DNA from: Schistosoma haematobium
Taxonomy: Eukaryota; Platyhelminthes; Trematoda; Strigeidida; Schistosomatidae
Length of the DNA: 64,000 nt
Direction of reading: 5' to 3'
Assembly: GCF_000699445.3 (NCBI RefSeq)
Contig: NC_067197.1
Coordinates: forward strand, 23,233,809 to 23,297,808
Made by a program: the position numbers and the translations under genes
Notes under the pieces: generated by a model
What the model was told of the DNA's origin: nothing
What the model saw: the letters and a program-made list of their open reading frames with translations, nothing else
Databases searched by the model: none
Shown: positions 10,505 to 23,082 of the stretch, piece after piece
Layout: each line of letters opens with the position of its first letter
Numbering within the stretch: position 1 is the first letter of the stretch

Positions 10505-13500
10505 GTAGTGCTCGAAAGCAGGTAATGCATATGCTGCGACAAAACGGTGAAGTTAGGGAGCATGTAGAAAATGGATATATCACGATAATATGCTTCAGCA
10601 GTTATGACTAGATACGGTTGTACAGGTCAATTGTTTCATACAATTTCTTACCTCAATCTTAAATTATAATACATATTTAGTTGTATGCAGCTTACGCGAA
10701 ACCACGAAATATGATGCAGTCATATTATTCTGCATCAATATTTGTTTTGGCTTTATTTAGACTATAATTATACATATTTACAGGATATATAACGTAAGGC
10801 ACTGAGTATGGTTGTTATATTTATATTTAAACAATTCATTAAATAAATGAACATGGCAGTAGGCAATCTAAAACAGTTATCGTAAACTTGTAAACCGGTT
10901 TTCCACACGATCTTCCATAATCATAAATTCCATAAGCTTCATATTATTCTGAAAAACAACAAATCAGTCTCGAGACAAACAATTAAACTTTGTTATCGGT
11001 ATAACACTCAATAAGTTAATCAAATAGCGGGTAACAGAATGTACCTATGGGTCTCTTATTTGCAAACAGTGCTATAGATTAGAGATTTCGGGTTCCGTCA
11101 GTAGAAATTCTTTGGTACCCACAAATTAGTGTTATTTACAAATTGCTGTAGTTACTATCACCACAACATACAAGCATCGTCCGACTTATGAGGAAAATGT
11201 GACTAATTAATGTGGCACAAAAGAGATATGAGTGCTATAAATTTGTGATTTAGCTTCGACTGCTCGTTTACTTTTCGTCACGTATTTTGCATCAATTACT
11301 TTGGACGAGTGAGTCTGTAATGGAGTAGGAATTCAAGAATTAACTCATTAATAGTTGCTATTTGGTTCTAGGGTTGTGTCGTTTCAAGGACTGGGAGCTT
11401 CAAATCCCAATCATATAACTGTGAACGCTTCACAGTCTTATGACATTTTTTATACCAAGTTTGTACTGTAAATGAAATGTTAATGGTTTCATAGCTCATA
11501 TTGCCTTAAAAATCTGATTTCAGTATATTTATGACTTCACTAGCAGGTGACAAATAACCTATAAGTTTCTTATTTCATGTAAACAGCGCTCTTCATTTTC
11601 TAACCCTTCTAGTATCTCGCCCAGAAATTTGGTATTAACAAAAAATGGTAAGCACAATTTAGATATTACTCGACAATATGAATTATAACTTTGTTCATAA
11701 TTTTGTCAGTGATTGCGAACTCTGTTTACAGAAATTTATTCGTGAACCCTATAACAGACACATCATAAATCAGTATTAACTACGACATCGTTTTGTCACC
11801 ATGCTCAAAAGAAACACGCATCGTTTTACTTATGAAGAATTTGTGACTACCTAATGTGGTACTTTCAAAGGTGTTATATACTGTCCCTGTATACGTCCAG
11901 AAAGCGGATGGAAAAGACTATCAACGTCAATTGTTACTCACATAATCCTTCTCAGATACGTTACATAATTATATGTCACTTCATTACAAAACGATTATAC
12001 TTATAATGGATGGTTGTTATATCTTAAAGGTTGATTCTTGATATACCGCGTATAACAGAGCACTAGAACACCAAAACCCTTCCAAGTCGCAGTAAGAAGA
12101 CAGAAGACTAACGACGGAATATTATTCCAAACAGTGTCAAATATAGTACAAAATTGTCAAGTATTTATAGTTTTTAGTAAGAACGAACTCATCATTACAG
12201 TCAATCAATCCGCGTACATGGAGTTATTAGCATTGACCAATCAGGAAACTACATGTAGAATTCTAGAATATTCTTCTGAAAGGTGATTGGATGGAATATC
12301 TTCGGCTCCTTCTGAGCCTCCTACAGCTTTCTCGAGTTCACCCGTGGTTCGTCGTCACAATGGTGAATTTCACTTGCTTGAGTTTGTATTTTTACAAATA
12401 ACCATATTAGGCTTACTAAAGATTCACTTAGGTGGTGAGCAAGAAATACGTCAAACTGCTAATAAACTGGAATAAAAACTATGTAACAAGCACAAACATT
12501 ACGAAAATTGACGTGTGATGGAAAAAAGGCTGCTAATAGCTTATAAAAAACGACACAAAAAATCCAGAACATTATGTTGCATGTGCGCAAAAACCCTGGC
12601 CTACCCCAGAGCCCGTGCCATTGCACAGGAAGCCTAAAATTTGAAGATGCCTCCTTATGATTTCTAAAAATAGACGGCTAACTGGTTTCAGAATGAAAAT
12701 TTTCTCCACAATAGAGGTTAAGCTTACCCTAATCTGCTCAGCTATGATCCATGACCCTGTCTACAGAATCAGAAACAATGTAAATACACTGCTTACTGTA
12801 AAACACTAAAAACTAATGCATTGTTAGTTTTCTTAAAAAGCTGTATAGTTTATTATGGAGCAGGTTGCAATACCTATCCTTAACTGTGACACTACGCATC
12901 TTCAACTATCCCATGAGCTTCCGCAGACCAATGAGGCACTATGTTATGGACCGCCTAATATCTAGACCGACCATGAATATAACGGACCCCCATTATCATT
13001 AATATGAATATGACCAAATGATAGAACACATGGTTGACCCTCTACCACTATTTATTGATTATTAGTCATGTCCTTATGCTCCTACTCCTCACTTCCAGAT
13101 TCCGAATATCTCTAATGGCTAAAATTGAATTATTCTTCCCAAGTGTCATGTCCTTTATTCCTATTATAAGTAGACAGATAACTCACTAATTTCACGAATG
13201 CCGATCAACTATGGCCAATCATAATGTCCTAAATTCTTGTGAGTCGCACAATGTTTTTCTTACTCTGAAATTAACGATCATAAGCTCTTGCATATTATAT
13301 GATTTCCAATATATCCTTATCATTTCTAAACCACATACTACCTGACCAGTATCTTGTAACTTATGCCGTTAGTGATCTCCATAGCAGTGTGATATACTGA
13401 GTGTCTAACCCACAATACAAAAGCGTTACTTATCTGATTTGCTTATAACATGGAACAAGTAGAGACAATGTATTCCGACAAGGTGTGGAACGAAGGGCTT

Positions 13501-13940
13501 AGATTGAAGCAATATTCATACATACCGCAGACGTAAGAAAGCCTAATACCACAAAACGGGAGTGGAGTTACTGACCAGCAAACATGATAGTAGGGAAATA
13601 ACCTCAATCCACCCAAGTAATAATAATTTTATATTTTGAAAAAATAATAATTACAGAATTCACGCCAGTTTACAGGCATGATCAATTTGATATAAATAAT
13701 AACGTTAGGCATGCAGAACAAACATGTGATAAAAGAAAGTTCTAAGTATACTAGCTCAGTAGTTGTTTAAGTAGTACATATATTACAGAGATCCAATGCA
13801 TCAGCCGGGAATTTTTAATATTTCTTAAATGAACAGCCTGTTGATTTATGAACGGTGTAAATAAGGTCATTTCGTGTGCCAGATCGAAATAATAATAATT
13901 ATATACAACTAGAGAAATTAAAACAAAAACAGAGAGAAAA
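10505..13940. other. AT-rich non-coding stretch, nothing recognised
   Basis: No RT, integrase or hammerhead signature and no spliced exon was seen. A 62-codon frame at 12287-12475 is unsupported. A possible pol III B-box-like string near 11395-11410 lacks a matching A box. Confidence 0.35.
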
Positions 13941-14592
13941 GCTTCTACGTGGTGTGCGCGATCTCTTACGGTCGGTACGAAGACTAAGATAACGCGTGAG
14001 TGTGTGACATAAGTCGGTTATATCATTCTGAGTCGTGTGAGGCTTTTCTTTGGCTGAAAATACCTCGGTAGTAGGTTTCGTAATTTCTAGAATGCGGTCG
14101 GCAGATGCAGCTAGCTCGTCTAAGGCGTTGTTCTGGAACGAGACCAGAACTGCTTGCACCTGTTGGGGAAGTTTTGACAAGAAGAGTTGTTTGAATAGAC
14201 CTTCGTCGAAAGTTCTTGGGCCTATTACCTCTCTCATCCGTTGCAACATGTCCGTCGCAGAACCGTGTTGCAGGTCGATGTTATTGAAGAGTTGATCTAA
14301 CCTTTGTCGATCGGTTAGGTCTCCTCGCTTAAGAATCGAACGTTTTAAGGTTTCGTAAGGTTCAGAAACATCACTAGTAAACATACTAGGTGTTACGTAC
14401 CTGTTGAATTCGCGCGGTAGTGCCTTGACTACTGCGAGGAATTGTGCACGTGTCGATCACGCCGTGCTCGTGGAAGTCAGCTTCTGCGTAGCAAAACCAG
14501 GCTTCGATGTTGTTGGGCCAGAAAGGCATCAGTTGAAACGAAGGCGGGGACAAAGTCTTAAGCTTGAGTACTTTAGGTGTCTGTTCAGTCAT
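13941..14592 (-). pseudogene. gag: Truncated second gag copy downstream of the shared LTR
   Basis: It matches the full gag (19243-18591) almost base for base from the ATG at 14592. It lacks two bases at about 14449-14453 (cacgtgtcg versus cacgtgtgtcg), which shifts the frame, and homology stops at about 13941 within the Arg-rich region, after which unrelated AT-rich sequence follows. Together with the preceding leader and LTR it shows a second element unit in tandem, cut short. Confidence 0.9.
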
Positions 14593-14768
14593 GATGAAGT
14601 ATGAAGTACGATAATGAACGAGGGAAAAATATATATATCCAAGAAAAATACGAAAAAAAATCACAATGTTTAAAAAAAATAATAAATAAGGTAATGATAT
14701 ATAAAAATCCCAAAAGGAACAGACTCACAGTTGCAATAAGGTGTACCAGATCACGTCGGTCTCACCAA

Positions 14769-15089
14769 TGATGATGTCACAGGTATTCAGTGTTTGACAA
14801 CGCTTCTACCAGTAACACCTTCTAATGTATTTCGTTCCCACCCAGAGAAATCAAAAGACAGAGTCGAGGAGATCGGAAGAGTATATTTGGCGATGACCAA
14901 TATATCGGAATTCTCTGATCTAATCTGGCTAGCGATTGCGGTTGATGTTGAGCACGGCGTTACCACACGTGATCTGGTGCGGATGCCTGACCGAGCGCCT
15001 TCAGCTAGATGAGTCCACTAAAACATATGGTCAGCATCCAATGTCGAAAACTTAGTGCTATTTATTCTGGGGATTTATTTACCGCTACA
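14769..15089 (-). repeat. 3' LTR of the gypsy element, also 5' LTR of the truncated tandem unit
   Basis: It is 321 bases and 320 match the other LTR. One side has the polypurine tract, the other a primer-binding site and gag leader, so the same LTR serves two units. Confidence 0.9.
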
Positions 15090-15535
15090 GATCACTCCCC
15101 CTAGTGGGGCAGTGACGACCCTAAGATGTGGCCAGCCAGAAGTTTAAACCCAACGAGTTTGTCGTTGGTAAACACTCTTCTGATAGCTTACCAAATTTAG
15201 CAGCGTCTGGTCGTCTTTCCTTACTATATGGGACGGAGGTACAACATAGTAAAAAAAGAAAATGTACAATGAAAATTTCGGATCCTCATAAACGTCATCG
15301 TTCTTTTCCAGCCGTCCTGGAAAAGAGAAAAGAAAATGTAAGTGCATGTCGAAATACACTCGTATGTGCGTAAAAACACAATGTCGGCGGAAAATAATGG
15401 AAAATAAACTCATGAACACGTAGTAGCGTCAAAAAAATTTGTTTTTTTGTTTTGTTTTTTTGAATAGAAATAAAAATATATAAGCATATTAAAATTGTTT
15501 TTTTAAAAAAATAATATAAAATGTCGAGAAATGCC
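15090..15535 (-). other. 3' untranslated region and polypurine tract of the gypsy element
   Basis: Between the integrase stop and the 3' LTR the minus strand ends in CTAGGGGGAGTGATC directly before TGTAGCGG (15089). This is a polypurine tract in the place needed to prime plus-strand synthesis. The rest is A/T-homopolymer-rich (15420-15520) with no coding signal. Confidence 0.7.
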
Positions 15536-16888
15536 TTACGTGCAATAGTCGTTTAAATGTTCTGGAAATCTCACCCTTCTTCCAGAACGCGTCGTTTTAA
15601 GTTTATTTTCGGATACTGTCGAAGTATCATCGTGTGTGTTGGTTGTCGGATGAGGTATTATAAGTGTCGGAGTCGTGTCGTTCGATTGTACCGAAGGAAA
15701 ATCCACGTAGATAGGATTTCCTTCTAAATACGCTGCTTTTAAGCGATCGATGCTGATGCTATCGTTGGTTCCGTTCTTATCGACTATATAGTACTTAGAT
15801 TCACGTTGAGGAACTTTGAAGGGTCCTTCGTATGCTGATTCGAATGGTCGTCGATGCGAGTCTCGACGAACGAAAACGTGTGTACTATATCGTAAGTCAG
15901 GTTGGACGAAAACATCAGTTGATTGAGGTCGAGTGGAAGCAGGCTTAGCTGAACGCATTGCGTTTGTAAGCCTGTTCGTGTAGGAGGTTAGATCCATGTT
16001 CATTGAAGAGGACGAAGGATCCATGAATTCTCCTGGAAGTCGAAGTGTCGTTCCATAAACGAGTTGAGCCGCAGTGTATCCAATGTCAGCTTTCACTGCG
16101 TTGTGGATACCTAGTAAGACGAGTGGAAGAGCATCGGTCCACTGTGAAACGTTTGCAGCTGATAGTGAAGCTTTTAGTTGTCGGTGAAAACGTTCTACCA
16201 ACCCGTTTGCTTGTGGATGGTAGGCGGTCGTTCGGAAGCGATTGATTCCTAAAAGTGTGGTCAGACGACGGAAAAGTTCAGATTCAAACTGACGTCCGCG
16301 GTCTGTAGTGATGGTTGAAGGGCAGCCGAAGTTTGCTACCCATCGTTCGACGAAGGTGCGGGCCACTGTTTCAGCAGTGATGTCCTTGATAGGTACTGCT
16401 TCTGGCCATCGAGTGAAACGGTTTACGCAGGTTAAGAGGTAAGAATATCCATTTGAATCTGGTAAAGGTCCGACCAAATCCAGATGAACATGGTCGAAAC
16501 GAGCATCGGGAGTTTGAAACGAGCCTAGGGGACATTTATTGTGTCTGATAACCTTAGATTTTTGGCAGCTTAAACAGGAGCGTGCCCACTCCCTCACGTC
16601 TTTATTTATCCCAGGCCAGCAAAACCGTTCTGCTATAAGCTTGATGGTTGCACGAACACCTGGATGAGAAAGTTTGTGCAATGTGTTGAAGACATTGCGT
16701 CGATAATGTTTCGGCACGATTGGGCGATCCCTACCTGTAGATGTGTCACAAAGTAAGGTTTCCTTACCTGTTCCCATCTGTTTGATGCGTAGTTTAAGTG
16801 TTGTGAACGATAACTCGTGCTGAAGATCACTGTCTTCTTTTTGAAGCTCGGCGAGTTTAAGAAGGTCGATTCCTTGGAAACTGTTCAA
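15536..16888 (-). CDS. pol: Integrase part of the gypsy pol
   Basis: The 450-codon minus frame carries the HHCC zinc finger ([12 protein letters not shown] ... CLSCQ, about residues 71-108) and the D,D35E catalytic core: [10 protein letters not shown] (first Asp), ITTDRGRQF (second Asp) and [15 protein letters not shown] (Glu). A GPF-type C-terminal block follows ([12 protein letters not shown]), as in Ty3/gypsy integrases. The nominal start at 16888 is only the first Met after the upstream frameshift; in an unbroken element this is continuous with RNase H. It inserts the cDNA into host chromatin. Confidence 0.85.
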   Translation of the reverse strand: MNSFQGIDLLKLAELQKEDSDLQHELSFTTLKLRIKQMGTGKETLLCDTSTGRDRPIVPKHYRRNVFNTLHKLSHPGVRATIKLIAERFCWPGINKDVREWARSCLSCQKSKVIRHNKCPLGSFQTPDARFDHVHLDLVGPLPDSNGYSYLLTCVNRFTRWPEAVPIKDITAETVARTFVERWVANFGCPSTITTDRGRQFESELFRRLTTLLGINRFRTTAYHPQANGLVERFHRQLKASLSAANVSQWTDALPLVLLGIHNAVKADIGYTAAQLVYGTTLRLPGEFMDPSSSSMNMDLTSYTNRLTNAMRSAKPASTRPQSTDVFVQPDLRYSTHVFVRRDSHRRPFESAYEGPFKVPQRESKYYIVDKNGTNDSISIDRLKAAYLEGNPIYVDFPSVQSNDTTPTLIIPHPTTNTHDDTSTVSENKLKTTRSGRRVRFPEHLNDYCT

Positions 16889-16917
16889 GGAAGTTATGCG
16901 AGATAAGGCGTCTGCAA

Positions 16918-18381
16918 CTACATTGTTTGCTCCAGAGATGTGTTGAATATCTGAAGTAAACTGCGAAATGTAGTCCAGTTGTCGAGACTCACGGGAGAGT
17001 ACTTGTCAGAAGGAGAGCTTAACGAGAAAGTGAGCGGTTTATGATCCGTGAAAAGAGTGAATTCACGGCCTTCGATATAGTGTTGGAAATGCCGTACAGC
17101 ACAATACATAGCTAGGAGTTCCCCACCGAATGTGCTGTACCTAGATTCGGTGTCTAGCAACCTTCTAGAGAAAAATGCCAAGGGTTGCCAGGAGTTGTTA
17201 ACCCATTGTTGTAAGACGCCACCGATTGCCGAGTCCGATGCGTCTACTGCGATACTAATGGGTGCTTCGGTGTCCTGATGTGCGAGCATTGTTGCTTTAG
17301 CGATCAGTTCCTTAACTGTGGAGAATGCTTTTCGTGCGGTGTCGTCCAAATTGATCGATTTCGCATTTCCGCGAAGTTGGTCGGTCAGAGGTTTCATAAG
17401 TAATGCGCATTTGGGTATGAAACGTCTATAGAAACTTACGAGGCCGTTAAACGTGCGTAATTGCTTGACGGTGGTCGGTTCTGGGTAATCCAGAATGGCC
17501 GCCACTTTGGTTCTAAGGGGTCGGATACCTTGAGCATCGATAGTGTGTCCCAGAAAGTCTAATGAGTCGGTTCCGATTTGGCATTTCTGAACGTTTACAG
17601 TAATGCCATGTTTTTGTAATCGTTCGAAAACAAGATCCAGATGCTTGAGATGTGTTTCTCTGTCCGGACTTGCGATTAGACAGTCGTCAACATACGCATG
17701 TACGAAGTTGAGACCTCGGAAAACGTCATCCATGAATCTTTGGAATGTTTGAGCAGCGTTTCTTAGACCGAAAGGCATTCGCAAAAGTTCATAGAGTCCG
17801 AAGGGAGTTATGATAGCTGTTTTCGGTATGTCGTCAGTAGCCATAGGTATTTGGTTATACGCTTTAACCAAGTCGATTTTCGAAAAGACAGTTGTACCTT
17901 TCAAGGTAGCTGTCAAATCGTGAATGTGAGGCAACGGGTAACGATCGGGAATGGTTTTCGCGTTCAATCGCCGATAGTCACCAGTTGGACGCCAATCGTT
18001 GCTGTCTATCATATGTATAACTGTGACTGGGGATACTCTGCAACCAGTAAAAGAAGTTACGCAAACGGACAAATTAGTGTTTCCGTCTACTAGCCTCCGT
18101 TTGCGCGTATCGATGATCAGATTGTGATGTTGTAGAAGGTCCATACCAATGATTGGCATAGAAACATCTGCAACAACGAAAATCCAGTGAATGGGTTTGC
18201 GTAAACCCACGTTAAGGTAAACGTACCTTTTGCCATACGTAGCGATCGGTTTTCCGTTTGCCGCCTGTAAGTTTAGGGTCGATTCGTGTAGTCGGTCGTT
18301 AGGATTTGCTGGGAGAACGCTAACTTCTGCGCCAGTATCGACGAGGTAGCGAACTCTCGTTGTCACATCTGTGACGTACAA
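16918..18381 (-). pseudogene. pol: Pol: aspartic protease, reverse transcriptase and RNase H, with deletion and frameshift
   Basis: At the N-terminus is the retropepsin active site [12 protein letters not shown] (residues about 13-24). RT follows with [12 protein letters not shown] (near 18000), [35 protein letters not shown] and the catalytic YVDD (about 17680-17691). RNase H shows [13 protein letters not shown] and FTDHKPL. Between the protease C-terminal part (SVCVTSFTG) and DWRP the usual ~90-residue linker with the first RT block is absent, indicating an internal deletion near 18010-18045. A one-base loss near 16991-16996 throws the RNase H/connection region out of frame, so the frame ends early at 16918 while the true continuation is the integrase frame. 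Confidence 0.85.
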
Positions 18382-19243
18382 CAGACGGCTTTGTTCGCCG
18401 GCTACGGTTGCCGTTAACGCGTGCCGGCTTGGAAGTTTCCCGAATTGCTTTTCGAATCAGTCGGTTTCGTGTTGGGAAAATTGCAGGGTTTTCTGCAATT
18501 TCTGGAAAACTTTCCATACTGGTTATGATACCAGCACCAACAGGGTTATCTGTCTCTCGTGGTCTAGAGACAGATCGCTTACGAGAAATGCTTCTACGTG
18601 GTGTGCGCGATCTCTTACGGTCGGTACGAAGACTAAGATAACGCGTGAGTGTGTGACATAAGTCGGTTATATCATTCTGAGTCGTGTGAGGCTTTTCTTT
18701 GGCTGAAAATACCTCGGTAGTAGGTTTCGTAATTTCTAGAATGCGGTCGGCAGATGCAGCTAGCTCGTCTAAGGCGTTGTTCTGGAACGAGACCAGAACT
18801 GCTTGCACCTGTTGGGGAAGTTTTGACAAGAAGAGTTGTTTGAATAGACCTTCGTCGAAAGTTCTTGGGCCTATTACCTCTCTCATCCGTTGCAACATGT
18901 CCGTCGCAGAACCGTGTTGCAGGTCGATGTTATTGAAGAGTTGATCTAACCTTTGTCGATCGGTTAGGTCTCCTCGCTTAAGAATCGAACGTTTTAAGGT
19001 TTCGTAAGGTTCAGAAACATCACTAGTAAACATACTAGGTGTTACGTACCTGTTGAATTCGCGCGGTAGTGCCTTGACTACTGCGAGGAATTGTGCACGT
19101 GTGTCGATCACGCCGTGCTCGTGGAAGTCAGCTTCTGCGTAGCAAAACCAGGCTTCGATGTTGTTGGGCCAGAAAGGCATCAGTTGAAACGAAGGCGGGG
19201 ACAAAGTCTTAAGCTTGAGTACTTTAGGTGTCTGTTCAGTCAT
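18320..19243 (-). CDS. gag: Gag polyprotein of the gypsy element (frame-disrupted at its zinc knuckle)
   Basis: The start at 19243 ([10 protein letters not shown]) was chosen because the same ATG is conserved in the second gag copy; upstream in-frame codons lie in the untranslated leader. The 307-residue frame has the hydrophobic/helical capsid region ([17 protein letters not shown] near the N-terminus, then [12 protein letters not shown] and [12 protein letters not shown]) and an Arg/Ser-rich C-terminus. A Cys-His cluster (CWYH...C...PC, about 18531-18480) reads in a different frame, so an indel near 18540 has displaced the nucleocapsid knuckle. The frame overlaps the pol frame at 18320-18381. 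Confidence 0.8.
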   Translation of the reverse strand: MTEQTPKVLKLKTLSPPSFQLMPFWPNNIEAWFCYAEADFHEHGVIDTRAQFLAVVKALPREFNRYVTPSMFTSDVSEPYETLKRSILKRGDLTDRQRLDQLFNNIDLQHGSATDMLQRMREVIGPRTFDEGLFKQLFLSKLPQQVQAVLVSFQNNALDELAASADRILEITKPTTEVFSAKEKPHTTQNDITDLCHTLTRYLSLRTDRKRSRTPRRSISRKRSVSRPRETDNPVGAGIITSMESFPEIAENPAIFPTRNRLIRKAIRETSKPARVNGNRSRRTKPSVVRHRCDNESSLPRRYWRRS

Positions 19244-19398
19244 GATGAAGTATGAAGTACGATAATGAACGAGGGGAAAAATATATATATCCAAGAAAAA
19301 TACGAAAAAAATCACAATGTTTAAAAAAATAATAAATAAGGTAATGATATATAAAAATCCCAAAAGGAACAGACTCACAGTTGCAATAAGGTGTACCA

Positions 19399-19417
19399 GA
19401 TCACGTCGGTCTCACCA
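19399..19417 (-). other. Primer-binding site resembling the 3' end of tRNA-Trp
   Basis: Immediately inside the 5' LTR, the minus strand reads TGGTGAGACCGACGTGATC. Eukaryotic tRNA-Trp ends with a sequence whose complement is TGGTGACCCCGACGTGATT, so most of the 18 bases agree, including the terminal TGG matching CCA. The same site follows the second LTR at 14749-14767. Identification rests on remembered tRNA-Trp consensus. Confidence 0.6.
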
Positions 19418-19418
19418 A

Positions 19419-19739
19419 TGATGATGTCACAGGTATTCAGTGTTTGACAACGCTTCTACCAGTAACACCTTCTAATGTATTTCGTTCCCACCCAGAGAAA
19501 TCAAAAGACAGAGTCGAGGAGATCGGAAGAGTATATTTGGCGATGACCAATATATCGGAATTCTCTGATCTAATCTGGCTAGCGATTGCGGTTGATGTTG
19601 AGCACGGCGTTACCACACGTGATCTGGTGCGGATGCCTGACCGAGCGCCTTCAGCTAGATGAGTCCACTAAAACATATGGTCAGCATCCAATGTCGAAAA
19701 CTTAGTGCTATTTATTTTGGGGATTTATTTACCGCTACA
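19419..19739 (-). repeat. 5' LTR of the gypsy element
   Basis: The minus-strand LTR starts TGTAGCGGTAAATAAA and ends ...GACATCATCA next to the primer-binding site. It is 321 bases and differs from the downstream LTR at one visible position (T versus C within tatt[T/C]tgg, near 19717 and 15067). The outer end was set by the polypurine tract junction of the other copy, the inner end by the PBS and by alignment with the diverged LTR at 25988-26288. Confidence 0.9.
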
Positions 19740-19991
19740 AGTAATTACCAAAATATATCAATCAGATCTACCTAAATGCGTGTGACGTGTGACACAGTGA
19801 CATACTGTTGATATTATTCAAATTAGTTAAAATTGCTAGGGACGGTGTTAACATATTGACAGCAAGTGGGTGGTTTTACTAAGGGAATTCACTAATAAAG
19901 ATGGCTAGACATTTAAGGTTCCTAAAATATCGCTTGTGGAATGAGATACACTTGAAGGCGCCAGACCATTCAATGCATTTTCAGAGGAGCA

Positions 19992-22704
19992 TTATGAATC
20001 GATGCAGCGAACAAATAATGGGAGTGATTTTATCGTGCGGATAGATTGTGGTAGGTTATTCCAGAGTCTAGAAAATTTACACGTGAAGTAATTCATATAA
20101 ACAGATGATTTAGAATGAGTTTGTTTCACTAGTGCCAAGGAATTACGGATGTCATAATGAGAGGTTTCTACATATTGAATCGCGTGTTCGGATGTAAATG
20201 ATAGTTTATGAAGTAGTTTGAAGGAAAAGATAAGATTTAGTTTCAGTCTCCTCCTCCATAAAGGGTCTAGCCCAAGTTTATTACATCTAGAACTATAAGT
20301 TAATGTACAATCAGCTCCACGAATACGAAGTGTAAATCGTCTCTGTACTGATTCCAGCCTTAATTTATCCTTTATGAGCACACTGCTAAGAATAAACGTG
20401 CAATATTCTAGAAGAGGTCGAGCACAAACTTTGTACATTAGAATACGTGACTCAGTGTTGTAAAGATTTCGAGTTATGTAACCTATTAGACGTTGAGACT
20501 TAGAGGTCTGTTTTAATATATGTTCTGTAAACGACAAGTCTTGGGAATATCTAAGTCCTAAGTCTTCTACTGTATGTAACCTAGATAACACTTCTCCATT
20601 TATGGTAATGTCTAGGTTGAGTAATGTATCGCCGAAGCATATTCATCCACATTTAGCCGTATTAAGCTCCAGTTGCCATTTTAAGCACCACTGTGCTACC
20701 TTGTTAAGCTCCATGCTGATGTAATTTTGCATATTTTTCAGCTCATGTGGAGAAAATGAATATACTACTTTAAGATCATCTGCATATAGAAGGGGCCTAC
20801 CGACACAAAAACTTTCACAAATATCATTGATAAACAGTAAAAAGAGCAAAGGACCTAAGACACTACCTTGTATTACACCACTTCTAACAGGGACGGCGTT
20901 AGACAATGAAGAGTTAATTTTAACTATTTGATGTCGATTGCTGGGAAAGGAATCAAGCCAAGCAAGCAAAGGATTTTGAACCCCATAAGATGCGAGCTTA
21001 CCTATAAGAAGTTGGTGGCTAACCATGTCAAAGGCTTTAGAAATGTCCAGATATAGCACTAAGACTAGATATCCTTGGCTATGTAGAGAATAGACTAAAT
21101 TAAAGAAGTCAAGATGACATGTCATGCAAGAACGATTTTTAAGAAATCCATGTTGAGTATCATTGATAAATTTTCCAGCAAGTAAATAGTTGGAAAGTCC
21201 ATCACTTATAATTTTTCCATAATCCTAGAGATAACTGGAGTAATATTCATTGGCCGGTAATTGTTCATGTCAGTCTTATCTCCAGATCTGTAACGTGGTG
21301 TGATGTGGGCGGTTTTCCAACAGTAAGGGTAAGAACCGGTTTCCATAGAGAGAGTAAACAGCTTTAGAAGAAGAAGTGGAATACCTGGACCACCATATTT
21401 GTAGAGAAATGATGAAATGCCGTCTACTCCATGACCTTTCGAAAGCTTAAGGGTATCTATAGCCTTATTAATTTTCATGCATGTGAAGGAGATAGATTTT
21501 ATTGAGTTGCTAGTCACGCACATAACTCTTGAAGCATAGCCACTTATGTTTTCTACACCATTCGCGAATATACTACTGAAAAGGTCGGCCATGGTTTTAG
21601 AGTCGTATATAAAAGTGCTATTATGCTGGATGCACGGTATATCAACATTTCGAGTTGCTTTAGTGCGTTTATTGAAAAGGTGAGTTAAGTTTTGTACTTT
21701 CGAGTTAGTATTAAGGGCTAACAGCTCCTCATTAATGGCTTTTAACCTATGTTTCTCTTTGATTTGACTAAAAATTATTGTTATTTGTGCAACTGCTGTG
21801 AAGTCGTATGACTTAAAATAACGATTCTTTAGGCGTTTTAGTTCATTACGATATTTAGCTGGTATATATATTTCGTTAGGTTTACTAAACCTGTACGTTT
21901 TAAGAGGTACACTGGAATCTAAACAAGAGTTAATGATCAGATAGAATTCGTCGATAGCATCCATGAGACTATTACATGAAAAAAAGTTATCCCAGTCAGC
22001 ATGCTTATAGTCTCTATATTGACAGGTTTTTGAATGGGTGGGTTTTAAGAGAGATAGATAGGGAGAGCGCAAACTACTATCTTATGGTCACTGCTTTCAA
22101 ATTCATCATATACTTTTACAGATAGTGGGATAACATCTCTACTAAATATTAGATCGAGTATACTATCTCCTCTAGTTGGTGCACGAACCCACTGTGACCA
22201 GCGGTGCATGTTAATGGTTGCCGAGAACTCATCATTACATGACTGACAACTACCGGTACTCCAGTTGATCCCAGGATAATTGAAATCCCCAGTGGTAACC
22301 TTAGCATTAAAGTTTAGAGAGGATGCATGTATGAATGCATTGATAATAAGATCATTCCCACTATTCGGACTATCAGGAGCTCTGTATATATATCCAAGTA
22401 GTAGACTATGATTCAGGGTGTTGACTGATATCCAGACTGATTCTGGTAAACTATTCAGGACATTAACTTCAACTTTATTAGTTGTTAGGGTATCCAAAGC
22501 ATATATAATACAACCACCTCGCTTAGTTTCTCTGTGGCAGCGATAAAGTCGATAGTTCTGGATATTTAATTCTGAATTAGATACTGCTTGAGAGCACCAT
22601 GTTTCAGTGATAAGTATGGAAGAAGGTTTTGCTAGAAAAGCTAATGTTCTCAAGGCTGAAATTTCGTTCAGAAGTGAACGTGCATTGATATGTAATAAGC
22701 TCAA
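19992..22704 (-). pseudogene. LINE ORF2: endonuclease and reverse transcriptase with a few frameshifts
   Basis: Endonuclease (22704-22060): HINARSLLNE, ITETWCS, GDFNYPGINW and SSDHKIVV. Reverse transcriptase: GHGVDGISSFLYK, NNYRPMNITPV (about 21265), QHGFLKNRSC (about 21150-21120, spanning the frame change), [23 protein letters not shown] and LLYADDLKVVYSF (about 20770). After an in-frame TGA near 20642 the thumb and C-terminus continue (VEDLGLRYSQDLSF, LLEYCTFILSS, RRLKLNLIFSFKLL, NLPQSIRTIKSLPLF) to 19992. All catalytic motifs are present; three frame changes and one stop prevent expression of this copy. Confidence 0.85.
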
Positions 22705-23082
22705 AAGGGAGTGTGGAGTGTAAAAAACCGAGCTTCCCTATTGATATTATGTAATTTGGATTCCCATAGACTGTGGTTTATTATGTTTGACTGATCGTAT
22801 GGGCTATCGCTTAAACAAACTGTATTGCTAGTGGGACCAGGGATTTCTGAAGGCCAAAAAAATCATTATTTTGATAAAGTGGGTTAATTTGTTGAACTTG
22901 ATTAGGCGGACAGTTAAGACAGGCACCTGCCAGTTGAGTTGATGTTGAGTAACCTAGTAAACCATCTTGCCCAATGGGAAAGTGTTGAGAATAGTTACGT
23001 CTTACAGGTATGTTATTTAAAACGTTTGTGGATAACCGTAGGGTGAGTTGGTTCATTGTGGTCTGTCCAATATTAGGCCCAC

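Larger units (their letters stand above)
13941..19739 (-). mobile_element. Boudicca-like Ty3/gypsy LTR retrotransposon in a tandem, LTR-sharing arrangement
   Basis: Read on the minus strand the order is 5' LTR (19739-19419), primer-binding site, gag, protease, RT, RNase H, integrase, polypurine tract, 3' LTR (15089-14769), then a second primer-binding site and a second, truncated gag (to 13941). The two ~1149-base segments 18591-19739 and 13941-15089 are almost identical. Domain order PR-RT-RH-IN defines Ty3/gypsy, and LTR length (321) is close to that known for schistosome Boudicca. Frameshifts in gag/pol and a deletion before RT make it defective. Confidence 0.9.

Noticed and set aside
11340..11460. 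SINE-like head with a B-box-like TTCAAATCCC string
   Set aside because: No A box at the right distance and no second copy in the window.
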